Source of the DNA: Capnocytophaga sp.
GTDB lineage: Bacteria; Bacteroidota; Bacteroidia; Flavobacteriales; Flavobacteriaceae
NCBI RefSeq assembly: GCF_030532915.1
Contig: NZ_JAUNKD010000015.1
Location: 1 to 64,000, forward strand
DNA: 64,000 bases
Direction of reading: 5' to 3'
Position 1 is the first letter of the stretch. The number at the start of each line of letters is the position of its first letter. This document shows, in pieces, positions 43,405-51,854 of this stretch. The position numbers were made by a program, and so were the translations under genes. A model generated the notes under the pieces. That model made no database searches. It saw nothing but the letters and a program-made list of their open reading frames with translations, and was not told the origin of the DNA.

Positions 43405-44433
43405 CTATTTAAGGAGAATACTCTTAAATTTATCTATATTTTTGAGCGCAATACCTGTTCCGCGCACCACGGCACGAAGCGGATCTTCGGCTACATACAC
43501 CGGAAGGTCTGTTTTGAGTGAAATACGTTTGTCCAATCCGCGCAACATAGCTCCGCCTCCTGCCATATAAATACCTGTGTTATAGATATCGGCAGCCAAT
43601 TCAGGCGGTGTTTGTGAAAGCGTTTCCATAATGGAATCTTCAATGCGCAAGATAGATTTATCAAGAGCCTTAACCATCTCACGATATGATACTTGCACTT
43701 GTTTGGGCTTTCCGGTAAGCAAATCACGCCCTTGCACCATAATGTCGTCCGGCGGAAGTTCCAAATCCTCAGTAGCGGCACCTACGGTTATTTTAATGTT
43801 TTCGGCAGTACTTTCACCCACATACAGGTTGTGTTGCGTACGCATATAATGCACAATATCTGAGTTGAAAATATCCCCCGCAATTTTCACCGACTTATCA
43901 CAAACAATTCCGCCTAAGGCAATTACGGCAATTTCAGTAGTTCCCCCACCGATATCAATAATCATATTTCCTTTGGGTTGCATAATGTCTAGCCCGATAC
44001 CGATAGCTGCCGCCATCGGCTCGTGAATCAGGTAAATATCCTTTCCGTTAACGCGCTCACACGATTCACGAACAGCACGGGTCTCTACCTCAGTAATCCC
44101 CGACGGAATACAAACCACCATACGCAACGAAGGCGAAAAAAAGCGTCTGCGCAAAGCCGGCACGCTACGAATGAGCATACTAATCATTTGCTCAGATGCG
44201 TCAAAATCAGCGATAACCCCGTCTTTCAATGGGCGAATCGTTTTTATGTTGGGGTGTGTTTTGCCTTGCATTAATCGTGCCTCTTTCCCTACGGCGATGA
44301 TTTTGTGTGAGGTACGGTCTTGCGCCACGATCGAGGGGCTATCAACCACCACTTTATCATTGTGAATAATTAGTGTGTTTGCAGTACCTAAATCGATTGC
44401 AATTTCTTCTGTTAGGAAATCAAAAAAGCCCAT
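43405..44433 (-). CDS. mreB: Rod shape-determining protein MreB
   Basis: The 342-aa bacterial actin that positions cell wall elongation. The N-terminal phosphate 1 motif is IAIDLGTANTLI, phosphate 2 is MIIDIGGGTTEIAVIA (about residue 160), and the adenosine motif is MAGGGAMLRGLD (about 290). It heads the mreBCD-mrdA operon on the minus strand. Confidence 0.95.
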   Translation of the reverse strand: MGFFDFLTEEIAIDLGTANTLIIHNDKVVVDSPSIVAQDRTSHKIIAVGKEARLMQGKTHPNIKTIRPLKDGVIADFDASEQMISMLIRSVPALRRRFFSPSLRMVVCIPSGITEVETRAVRESCERVNGKDIYLIHEPMAAAIGIGLDIMQPKGNMIIDIGGGTTEIAVIALGGIVCDKSVKIAGDIFNSDIVHYMRTQHNLYVGESTAENIKITVGAATEDLELPPDDIMVQGRDLLTGKPKQVQVSYREMVKALDKSILRIEDSIMETLSQTPPELAADIYNTGIYMAGGGAMLRGLDKRISLKTDLPVYVAEDPLRAVVRGTGIALKNIDKFKSILLK

Positions 44434-44587
44434 ATTTTTGTAGTTGTATTAATAAAATATTATAAATCAGTTGTTTAACTAAAAACAACTGTCGGTTTTA
44501 TGCGAGTGCAATTTTATAAAAAAAAAATGTTTTTTCCAAACGAAATTTGATTTTACTACAAAAGATATACAACTGCCAAGTAAAATT

Positions 44588-44932
44588 TTACTTTATTATA
44601 ATTTTTCCGGCTGAATTTAGCGCTAACAAAATGGTATCTTGATGGCTAATTGCATTAAATTTGGCTTGCACTATCAGATTGGACGAAGTATAAAAATGCA
44701 CCAAATAATAAGCACTTGAAAACTTTTTGTCAAAAAAACTTTTTTCTCCAACCAAAATAGGATTCTTTATCATATGTTCACCCACTTTTACCGAATCAAT
44801 CATTTCAAAATAATGATTTTGCACTCCAATTCGATACTTTTCTTGAAATACCTGTTCTTTTTTACAAGCACTATTTGGCAAGAGTAAGCATAGTAACAAT
44901 ACTACTCCAAGAAAATGTTTTGTAAAAGTCAT
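44588..44932 (-). CDS. Small lipoprotein at the end of the peptidase cluster
   Basis: A 114-aa product from ATG 44932, with a signal peptide and lipobox ending LPNSAC (about Cys23) followed by KKEQ. The rest is a single beta-rich domain (YRIGVQNHYFEMIDSVKVGEHM, LIVQAKFNAI). No family was recognised. Its first 62 bases overlap the end of the clostripain-like gene in another frame, which points to coupled expression. Confidence 0.68.
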   Translation of the reverse strand: MTFTKHFLGVVLLLCLLLPNSACKKEQVFQEKYRIGVQNHYFEMIDSVKVGEHMIKNPILVGEKSFFDKKFSSAYYLVHFYTSSNLIVQAKFNAISHQDTILLALNSAGKIIIK

Positions 44933-46067
44933 ATTCTTCTTTTTTTGTTGTTTTTTTGGGAATAAAAACACTAATCCCTGAACTTTTTGCAAGCGGAATT
45001 GTATTAAAAAAATAAGGTGTATGATGATATGCCACCCTCATTTTTTCAAATTGGTCTAAAAGTTTATTATCGGCTTGGTTTTCTTGCAAGTGTGTTATAA
45101 AATCGCCCATATCAAAGAGATAGCCTGCGTTTCCTTGGTCATATTGCAACCAATTTGCAGTGTTTATTTCTTTACTATCAGATACATATTTTTTAAGTTC
45201 TTTGGCGAAATTATCAAGTTCATCTGTTTTAATTACAACTGCCGAAGCCGATTGCAAAATACCTTTTTTCTGCTGAAAATGAGACACATATTTTTGTGAA
45301 ATATTTTTATAATTTACCTGCTGTGCCAACATATCACCCAATATTTCTTTATACGGAAAGCCCGATGCCAAAACTTCCGTAGGAGAAGCTATAATATAAT
45401 CAAAATTATTTTTTAATTCATAAAAAACTTCAATAGAAGCCATAAAACAAGCGTCAAACAATAAAAAATCAAAATGACAGCCTTTTAAAGATGAAGCCAA
45501 TTTTCGAATATCCATTTCCGAATGAAAACTCCCTCCGTCCATATTTGTTTGGTCTAACCCAAATGACTTTACGGCAGTGGCTCTATTTGAAGTTAACAAA
45601 GAACTATGAAGCAACCAAGCACTGCCGTGTGACCAAAGCACAAGCCTCCTTAACTTTTCATTTTTGGTGATGGTTATTGCAAAAACTTCATCTAAAACGT
45701 TTTTAAAAATTTGTTCATTTGCTGAATTATTTTCAGGATAAACCTTTAAAATTTTGGAATTTATTTTTGCGGTTGTGTCTGCCGAAATTTGATATAAAAC
45801 GGGATGTGCTGTTTTTCGATTTTTGGCTCGGTCGATGTATACATACACACTTCCCGCATTGGGATTTTGTGCCGCAAATGCTTCCATTTCATTGATGTTG
45901 GCAGTGGCGTAAAAATCCAAATCATTATCGGCTATCATATAAATGAATACTGCATTGCTTTTGGGCAACAGTTCTGTCTGTGTATATTCACTTTTATTGC
46001 AGCTCACTAAAAGAACCACCTGCAATAGTACTATTACAAGTGGTTTTAACATTTTATTATTCTCCAT
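44871..46067 (-). CDS. Clostripain-like (C11) cysteine peptidase lipoprotein
   Basis: A lipoprotein (lipobox VLLVSC, about residue 23 from ATG 46067; ATG 46052 is an alternative start) with a C11-type catalytic domain. The catalytic His is in LWSHGSAWLL (about residue 134) and the catalytic Cys in FDFLLFDACFMASIEVFYEL (about 190), with ASPTEVLASGFPY after it, as in clostripain and fragipain. Such enzymes cut after Arg or Lys and in Bacteroides can activate toxins; here the target is unknown. It lies downstream of two paralogous lipoproteins and a papain-like peptidase on the same strand. Confidence 0.87.
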   Translation of the reverse strand: MENNKMLKPLVIVLLQVVLLVSCNKSEYTQTELLPKSNAVFIYMIADNDLDFYATANINEMEAFAAQNPNAGSVYVYIDRAKNRKTAHPVLYQISADTTAKINSKILKVYPENNSANEQIFKNVLDEVFAITITKNEKLRRLVLWSHGSAWLLHSSLLTSNRATAVKSFGLDQTNMDGGSFHSEMDIRKLASSLKGCHFDFLLFDACFMASIEVFYELKNNFDYIIASPTEVLASGFPYKEILGDMLAQQVNYKNISQKYVSHFQQKKGILQSASAVVIKTDELDNFAKELKKYVSDSKEINTANWLQYDQGNAGYLFDMGDFITHLQENQADNKLLDQFEKMRVAYHHTPYFFNTIPLAKSSGISVFIPKKTTKKEEYDFYKTFSWSSIVTMLTLAK

Positions 46068-46084
46068 ATTCTTCAAAAATATCA

Positions 46085-46948
46085 TTAACCTTGACGCGTA
46101 TTTATAAACCATACTTGCCCTGAATTGGTTAAGGTTTGCCCAGCAGGAATTTTTCCGTAATGTTTAATTTCATTTTTACCACTATTTGCACTATTTTTTT
46201 CAACATACTGAACATAGTAACTGAAATAAAGAACATTACTGTAATTATATTCCTGTTTATACAAATCAATTATTTGAGAAACAGAATAGGGAGTGTGTGC
46301 CACTACTTGTCCAAAATAAGGAGTTTTTAGTGATATTTTTTCTGCTATTTTAGGATTGTTTTTTTGTGTATAGACATCTGTTTGAGGGGCTAACTCAGGT
46401 TTTATCAAATACAAAACAGGCGTATCTTTATAGATAGGACTTGGGCTACTTTTTACAACCCTCGTTATGTCTATCTCATTTGTATTTGAAAATATTAGCT
46501 TTACATCAGCTACTGAATGATACTGAATAGATTGATTTCCAATTACACAATATTCCAATTCTGTATTTGATAAATTTTTAACAGAAAGATAATCAGCTCC
46601 TTTTGGGTTGTAATTTCTTTTTAACAGATTATGAAGATGCCTTTTTTCATTGGGTCTATAACCAATAGTTAAACTATCATAAACCACGGTAACTTCTTCT
46701 CCACCAATAACAAAAGGAGTGGTTAGAGTTTCTGTTTTTACGATATTTTCAGTATTTCCTACCACAAAAACCGAATAGCTTATCTCTACTTCCGCAGGAG
46801 AACCATCAACAGAATTGATTATAATATAATTGTGTTTAAGCGTTTTTGTTTTTTCTGTAACACGCTCTATCTCAGGCTTAGTACAACTTCCTTGAAAACT
46901 AATAAAAATACCAATAATGAGCAATAATTTTATGATATATCGTTTCAT
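46085..46948 (-). CDS. Paralogous lipoprotein B of the peptidase cluster, 287 aa
   Basis: A lipoprotein with lipobox ending SFQGSC (Cys22) followed by TKPEIER. The N-terminal domain (LKHNYIIINSVDGSPAEVEI, PFVIGGEEVTVVYDS) and the C-terminal domain (PYSVSQIIDLYKQEYN, LTNSGQVWFINT) are clearly shared with the gene at 47061-47915, over nearly the whole length. The two arose by duplication. The product could be a partner, substrate or inhibitor of the neighbouring peptidases, inferred only from context. It ends just before the clostripain-like gene, 17 bp from its ATG. Confidence 0.75.
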   Translation of the reverse strand: MKRYIIKLLLIIGIFISFQGSCTKPEIERVTEKTKTLKHNYIIINSVDGSPAEVEISYSVFVVGNTENIVKTETLTTPFVIGGEEVTVVYDSLTIGYRPNEKRHLHNLLKRNYNPKGADYLSVKNLSNTELEYCVIGNQSIQYHSVADVKLIFSNTNEIDITRVVKSSPSPIYKDTPVLYLIKPELAPQTDVYTQKNNPKIAEKISLKTPYFGQVVAHTPYSVSQIIDLYKQEYNYSNVLYFSYYVQYVEKNSANSGKNEIKHYGKIPAGQTLTNSGQVWFINTRQG

Positions 46949-46970
46949 AATTAAGCTATTTTAATCCCAA

Positions 46971-46995
46971 ACCAATAACCAAACATTCCACCAAT
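46971..46995 (-). pseudogene. Relic of a duplicated papain-like peptidase gene 3' end
   Basis: This 25-bp stretch differs at only one base from 47937-47961, the last coding part of the papain-like peptidase gene. Read on the minus strand it again encodes WWNVWLLV, followed by WD and a TAA stop, directly before paralogous lipoprotein B. A TAA lies just upstream in the same frame, so only the tail is left. It marks the boundary of a former tandem peptidase-lipoprotein duplication with a period of 966 bp. Confidence 0.75.
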
Positions 46996-47060
46996 TAAGT
47001 ATTTATGAGGTAATGTCTTACATTGCTACGGATAATTTAATTATACATAAATATTTCTCG

Positions 47061-47915
47061 TTAATTTAGGGTATCGTTTACATCTATTCTTCCAGCAAGT
47101 GGTCTAAAACCTGTATATAAATTTAAAAACCATATTTGCCCAGCATTATTTAACGTTTCATTGGGGGAAATTTGCCCAAAAAGTTTATTTTTACCCATTG
47201 AACCTCTGTTATTTACATAATCTTCCAATGATAAAAACAATGTATTTCCGCCACTCGCTTCTTGTTTATACAAACTAATGATTTCTTGTAGTGAATAAGG
47301 TGCTGTTAATGTTATATCACCGAGAATGGGTTTTTTCAAAGTTATTCGCTTTCTATGTACTGCTGAACCTTCATATTTTGCGACAAAAATGGAGTCATAT
47401 ACTGCCTCATTAGACTTTAACAAAAACAAAACAGGTGTCCCTTTATAAACAGGTAAAGGGTTTGTTTTTACATTATTTATGTCATCAAAAGTTATTTTGT
47501 TATTCCCTATAATACAATATTCTAATGTTTCAGAAGATAAATTTTTTATTGATAAATATTCACCACCTTTTGGAGTGTAATCTCTTTTTAACGATGTATA
47601 TCCAGAAACAACTCGCTTATTATGAATAGTTTGAATGCTGTCATATACAACTTTCACTTCCTCGCCACCAATAACAAAGGGCGTAGTAAAAGTTTCTGTT
47701 TTTATGATATTTTGAGAATTTTCTGCAACAAAAACCGAATATTTCACCTCTACTTGAACAGGTGCATTACTGACGGAATTAACAACTATGTAGTTGTGTT
47801 TAATAACTTTTGTTTTGCCTACTTGTACTATGGCATCTTCGGGTTTGCTGCAACTCCCCTGAAAGCTAATAGTAATGGCTATAAACACTAATAGTTTAAA
47901 AATTATCTTTTTCAT
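47061..47915 (-). CDS. Paralogous lipoprotein A of the peptidase cluster, 284 aa
   Basis: The start at ATG 47915 gives a signal peptide with lipobox SFQGSC (Cys21), followed by SKPED. The body matches paralog B at 46085-46948: IKHNYIVVNSVSNAPVQVEV, PFVIGGEEVKVVYDS, then PYSLQEIISLYKQEASG and LNNAGQIWFLNLYTG. No known domain was recognised. It lies 11 bp after the papain-like peptidase gene, so the two are surely co-transcribed. It is a candidate partner of that enzyme, by context alone. Confidence 0.75.
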   Translation of the reverse strand: MKKIIFKLLVFIAITISFQGSCSKPEDAIVQVGKTKVIKHNYIVVNSVSNAPVQVEVKYSVFVAENSQNIIKTETFTTPFVIGGEEVKVVYDSIQTIHNKRVVSGYTSLKRDYTPKGGEYLSIKNLSSETLEYCIIGNNKITFDDINNVKTNPLPVYKGTPVLFLLKSNEAVYDSIFVAKYEGSAVHRKRITLKKPILGDITLTAPYSLQEIISLYKQEASGGNTLFLSLEDYVNNRGSMGKNKLFGQISPNETLNNAGQIWFLNLYTGFRPLAGRIDVNDTLN

Positions 47916-47926
47916 ATCGTCATCAA

Positions 47927-49189
47927 TTAGTAATGTACCAACAACCAAACATTCCACCAATCAGGAGTTACAAAATCACCTGATTTTCCCACTTTTGCTC
48001 CGTTATCTATCTCACGAAATTCATATCTACGCCAAACAACAGGTCCTGTTTTTTTTGCTCCGTAACATACAGTCCAATGTAATTCACCCCCAGTAGCACA
48101 GAGGCGTATAGCAGGTCGTTGGTGTTTAATATGTTGATATGGTGTATCGCTTCTGTAGTTATATTTGGGGCTAATTGTTATTCTACCTTGTGATATTGTA
48201 TGCATAGAAATGTGCATCTCATCTGGTGTCATAGGTCTTCCTCCAAACCATCTAAAAACAGCCCCTGGTATAAACATTTCCCCTCTTGTGGATGCGTGAC
48301 TTAAAAATTCTTCATATCTATCCACTTGCTCATTTACCCACAAAATATAACCACATACCCAAGGTCCACACCAAAAACCATTGCCTGGCCTGTAATTAAA
48401 TCTCTCATTATGATACTTATCAATTACATACGGAGTTTCATCTGTTTTTAAAACTTTTCTACTGAACCAACGCCTGATTCTCCCAAAAAATTTGCTATTA
48501 CTGTTGTTAATTTCTTCGTCCGAGACTTCCATAAGTTCATCTTCTATCTCTTCCATTGATTGCCAATAAGCTTCAGCTCCTTTTATATTTTCTTCCAAAG
48601 CTATCAGCATAGAATCACGCACTACATTAATATCGATTGGTTGATTGTTTTCTTTATGAAACTCTGATAGCATTTTTGTTATAACATCAATAATCTCGTC
48701 ATTTTTCAATTCCTTTATTTCATTTTGTGCTATTATATCACCTGTCTCTATGGAAGTAATCTGAGTAGGAGTGTCTCCAAATTTTGATTTCACACCAATA
48801 AATTCAGTCCCTTTCCAATCTACAAAAAATGAAGGAGTACTTACCGAAGATTTAGATAACATCTCATTGTAATTGAGTGTTTTTGTAAAAATATTTTTAA
48901 TTACAGAATTTTGGTTTTTTGTAGCATTTACCCGTAGAGTACCTATTGGGTTATTTTCTACATCCAATGCTATAAAATCGTAAAAACGGGGAGTAGATTC
49001 CAAATCATAAATTAACATAGGCTTTTCTGACAAATGATAGCCATTCCAGTTCAAGTCTTGAACGTGTCCCGACAACTGCATCTCCAACAAAGCGATTTTC
49101 CGAGCCATTTCATAATGAACCACATTGCTTAGGTTTTTAAACCGATCAAGTTCTTCCAAGTCAGCAAACGGAAAATGTAAATCTTCCAC
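47927..49189 (-). CDS. Papain-like cysteine peptidase, 420 aa, signal peptide lost by frameshift
   Basis: The C-terminal 150 residues look like a papain-fold peptidase: NGFWCGPWVCGYILW (catalytic Cys, about residue 274), GGELHWTVCYGAKK (catalytic His, about 373) and TPDWWNVWLL (Asn, about 412). The first 250 residues are a separate domain, possibly a pro-region (MARKIALLEMQLSGHVQDLN and LIYDLESTPRFYDFIA). The listed start is a GTG and the product has no signal. A lipoprotein leader lies just upstream in another frame (49215-49298), so the true gene started there and is now frameshifted, or a ribosomal shift or sequencing error is at work. Confidence 0.72.
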   Translation of the reverse strand: MEDLHFPFADLEELDRFKNLSNVVHYEMARKIALLEMQLSGHVQDLNWNGYHLSEKPMLIYDLESTPRFYDFIALDVENNPIGTLRVNATKNQNSVIKNIFTKTLNYNEMLSKSSVSTPSFFVDWKGTEFIGVKSKFGDTPTQITSIETGDIIAQNEIKELKNDEIIDVITKMLSEFHKENNQPIDINVVRDSMLIALEENIKGAEAYWQSMEEIEDELMEVSDEEINNSNSKFFGRIRRWFSRKVLKTDETPYVIDKYHNERFNYRPGNGFWCGPWVCGYILWVNEQVDRYEEFLSHASTRGEMFIPGAVFRWFGGRPMTPDEMHISMHTISQGRITISPKYNYRSDTPYQHIKHQRPAIRLCATGGELHWTVCYGAKKTGPVVWRRYEFREIDNGAKVGKSGDFVTPDWWNVWLLVHY

Positions 49190-49214
49190 TTTTCGATTTT
49201 TGGTAATTGACGTA

Positions 49215-49298
49215 TCACCAAATTTCAGGTGTCAAGAATTCTTTTTCTTGACAAGCCGTTAAGGATAATAATCCTACTAACAAAATTATTTTTTTCAT
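49215..49298 (-). pseudogene. Lipoprotein leader cut off from the papain-like peptidase
   Basis: ATG at 49298 begins MKKIILLVGLLSLTAC, a perfect lipoprotein signal with Cys16, followed by QEKEFLTPEIW and a TGA at 49215-49217. The peptidase frame is open in the +1 frame from 49231 onward (KFGDTSITKNRKVEDL). Removing one A from GAAATTT would join the two as TPEFGDTSITKNRKVEDL. The shift therefore lies within about 49218-49231. Confidence 0.75.
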
Positions 49299-49426
49299 TA
49301 TTATACTGTTTGTGTTATTAATAATGGAGCGAATATATAAATAAAAACACAACAAACAAAACTTTTGCGTTAATAAGAAAAAATAACTTCTTTTTTTAGT
49401 GAACTCAATTCACATTCAATCGTTTT

Positions 49427-49954
49427 CTAACCCAAATACAAGTCAATCAGCCCTTCGGGCGTTTGTACAACAATTTTTCGGTTTTCTCTATCAACTTGTT
49501 TTATAAACGCATCATTCATCGGTATAAGCACCTGACAACCATTATTTTCCACTTCAAAAAGCGCTTGTGCCGTGCTGTCATTAACCCCCGTGATTACCCC
49601 CACGTATCCGTAACTGACATCTTCCATCGCAAAACCGATAATTTCGTGATAATAAAATTTGTTTCCGCTAAGTTTCGGCAAGAAAGACAGCGGCAAGTAC
49701 AACTTGTGTTTAAGTAAGGCATCGGCATCTGCTTCGGTGGTAACGTCTTCAAACTTAATACGCAATAAATCAGACTTATGCAAAGAACAGCGTTCAATAA
49801 AAAAAGGAACCAGATTATTGCCCAAGGCAATAAAAACTGATTCCAAATTTTCATACAATTCAGGGTCGTCAGAGTCTAATTTCACTAAAACTTCCCCCTT
49901 AAAACTGAACTTTGACACAATTGTTCCTACATAAAAACAATCTTTCAATGTCAT
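49427..49954 (-). CDS. rimM: Ribosome maturation factor RimM
   Basis: A 175-aa protein that helps assemble the 30S head near ribosomal protein S19. The N-terminal domain begins DCFYVGTIVSKFSFKGEVLVKLDSD and the C-terminal PRC-barrel-like domain has KFYYHEIIGFAMED and VLIPMNDAFIKQVDRENRKIVV. It follows rpsP by 3 bp, the usual order. Confidence 0.94.
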   Translation of the reverse strand: MTLKDCFYVGTIVSKFSFKGEVLVKLDSDDPELYENLESVFIALGNNLVPFFIERCSLHKSDLLRIKFEDVTTEADADALLKHKLYLPLSFLPKLSGNKFYYHEIIGFAMEDVSYGYVGVITGVNDSTAQALFEVENNGCQVLIPMNDAFIKQVDRENRKIVVQTPEGLIDLYLG

Positions 49955-49957
49955 AAA

Positions 49958-50479
49958 TTAAGCCTCAGTTTCGTTGTTCTCTTCTGTTGCAACTACCTCA
50001 GCATCAGCAACGTTTTCAGTTTCGTTTGCTTTGGCTATTGCAGCGTTTTTGCGTTTTTCGTTCGCTTCTTTTTCAGCAGCCAACGCCGATGCTTTTGCAC
50101 TGGCTTTGTCTTTTGCCAATTTTTCTTCTTTTGAAGCAATTTTTCCGGCTTTTTGCTCTACCCAAGCGTTGAATTTTGCTTCGGCTTGCTCCAAAGTCAA
50201 GGCACCTTTGGCAACACCACCCAACAAGTGATACTTCAGCAACGCACCTTTGTAAGAAAGAATACGACGCGCAGTATCAGTTGGTTGCGCACCATTTTTT
50301 AACCATTTAACCGCCGCATCAACATTAAGTTCAATTTTAGCGGGGTTTGAAACAGGGTTGTAAGTTCCTATTTTTTCAAGGAATTTACCATCTCTTTTTG
50401 CACGTGAATCGGCGGCAACCACCCAATAAAAAGGCTTGCCTTTTTTTCCGTGTCTTTGTAATCTGATTTTTACAGGCAT
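49958..50479 (-). CDS. rpsP: 30S ribosomal protein S16
   Basis: The S16 domain occupies residues 1-80 (VKIRLQRHGKKGKPFYWVVA, SRAKRDGKFLEKIGTYNPV). The remaining about 95 residues are an Ala/Lys/Glu-rich helical tail (for example KEEKLAKDKASAKASALAAE), which is common in Bacteroidota S16 proteins; the total is 173 aa, against about 82 in E. coli. rpsP and rimM form an operon. Confidence 0.96.
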   Translation of the reverse strand: MPVKIRLQRHGKKGKPFYWVVAADSRAKRDGKFLEKIGTYNPVSNPAKIELNVDAAVKWLKNGAQPTDTARRILSYKGALLKYHLLGGVAKGALTLEQAEAKFNAWVEQKAGKIASKEEKLAKDKASAKASALAAEKEANEKRKNAAIAKANETENVADAEVVATEENNETEA

Positions 50480-50527
50480 AAAAATTTAATTTATGGGGTT
50501 CACGACCCCGATTATTAATTCAGGGCG

Positions 50528-50556
50528 CAAAGATACATCATTTTTTTGATTTACAA
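50528..50556 (-). promoter_or_regulatory. Promoter of rpsP-rimM
   Basis: On the minus strand: TTG (50556-50554), an 18-bp spacer, then TATCTTTG (50535-50528). This is an excellent match to the Bacteroidota promoter form, 49 bp before the rpsP start. Confidence 0.65.
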
Positions 50557-50653
50557 AGAGAAAGTAACAAAAAATCTCGCTTTTAAATGTTTTGCCCGCT
50601 GGCGTTTATGAGAAAAAGCCTTACATTTGCACTCAAAAAATTCTTTCAAAATT

Positions 50654-51706
50654 ATGAAACACGAAAACCTACTGAAAATCTACGAGTATATGCGTGATAA
50701 TGACACGAGTCAAGAAAACGTGTATAACACTTATGGTCAATGGATTGGCGATGTTATTTTCTGGTATATGCCCTTCTATTTCAATACTGATGAAGTGGCG
50801 GACGATTACGATTACAAGGAAGAAATTGAACTGACTAACAGCATTTTCCACAAAGTGGGACTTAAAAGCCTGAACGAAGAAGAATTGGAAGAAATTCGCA
50901 AAGGAAACGGGTTTATGATTATGCAATTGCTTTTTAGAACCCGAAAAAACAGCAAATCAACTGAAAAACAGAACGTTTCGTTTGCGATGATGTTGTACGA
51001 TAACGGAAAATTCGGTTATATGCACTGCAACGATGTCGATACCGAATCCACTTACAAGCAAATGCTCATTGATAGTGAGCCGTTTATCTATGAATTTGCC
51101 GACAAAACAGGAAAATTTCATTTCGATGAGATGCTTAAATTCACGGAAGATATTTGCAAGGAACTTGAAATCGAAACAAAACAAAACCAAGGGAATTTTG
51201 AAAAAGCATCTTTGTCCGATGAGGAAGCCTTTGATGAATTGGTGTGTGTACTGAATTACAATAACTATCTGACAAACAGCGATATTTCCGAATTAAAAAC
51301 CGATTGGAAAAATATCAATCACAATCGCCGAGCCTTTGCCGACCGACTTATTGATGAAGGCATTTGGTACGAAGAAGATTTAGAGTATTTAGATGATTAT
51401 CAGAAAGATTATCTACTGTACTGGGCGTTTACCGAAAAATTTCGGGTATTTAAAGACGATTGGAAATTTGACGTGAAAGAATTATGTCGGTTTATTTCCG
51501 AAGAAATCGGTGAACCTTTCAAAATCACTTTCAAAGAAGTAGGCAACGATTGGGAGCTTGTTCGCCAAAAATTGGAACTCCACACCGAATACACCCTGCT
51601 CGACCTTGCCAGCGGAAACGACGATTGTAATTTTATCGTTGCTCAAAAAGACGAAAAATATGTCATTTATGCCCTCGCCGAGCAATTAGGTTTGTGGGTG
51701 GAGTAA
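50654..51706 (+). CDS. Hypothetical protein, 350 aa
   Basis: A soluble, acidic protein with no signal peptide or membrane segment. The region about residues 100-160 (FAMMLYDNGKFGYMHCND) and the C-terminal about 75 residues (GEPFKITFKEVGNDWELVRQ, LDLASGNDDCNFIVAQ) look like two separate folded domains. The C-terminal part could belong to a DUF6630-like family, but I am not sure. ATG 50654 is preferred; the TTG at 50627 in the same frame is part of a TACATTTG promoter element (50622-50629). The function is unknown. Confidence 0.65.
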   Translation: MKHENLLKIYEYMRDNDTSQENVYNTYGQWIGDVIFWYMPFYFNTDEVADDYDYKEEIELTNSIFHKVGLKSLNEEELEEIRKGNGFMIMQLLFRTRKNSKSTEKQNVSFAMMLYDNGKFGYMHCNDVDTESTYKQMLIDSEPFIYEFADKTGKFHFDEMLKFTEDICKELEIETKQNQGNFEKASLSDEEAFDELVCVLNYNNYLTNSDISELKTDWKNINHNRRAFADRLIDEGIWYEEDLEYLDDYQKDYLLYWAFTEKFRVFKDDWKFDVKELCRFISEEIGEPFKITFKEVGNDWELVRQKLELHTEYTLLDLASGNDDCNFIVAQKDEKYVIYALAEQLGLWVE

Positions 51707-51854
51707 ACACACTAAACAACTAATTATCATACAATTAAAAACAATTCTTTTTTGCTAACCGATAAAAAATTTACAAAAAAATACTTTTTTGAATATTTTT
51801 TTGAGTAATTTTGCTCACGTTTAGCAATCACATTCAAAGGAAACCATCCATCAG

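Noticed and set aside
49400-49414. GTGAA/TTCAC inverted repeat as a terminator for rimM
   Set aside because: Only a 5-bp stem, and on the minus strand it is followed by A, not T.
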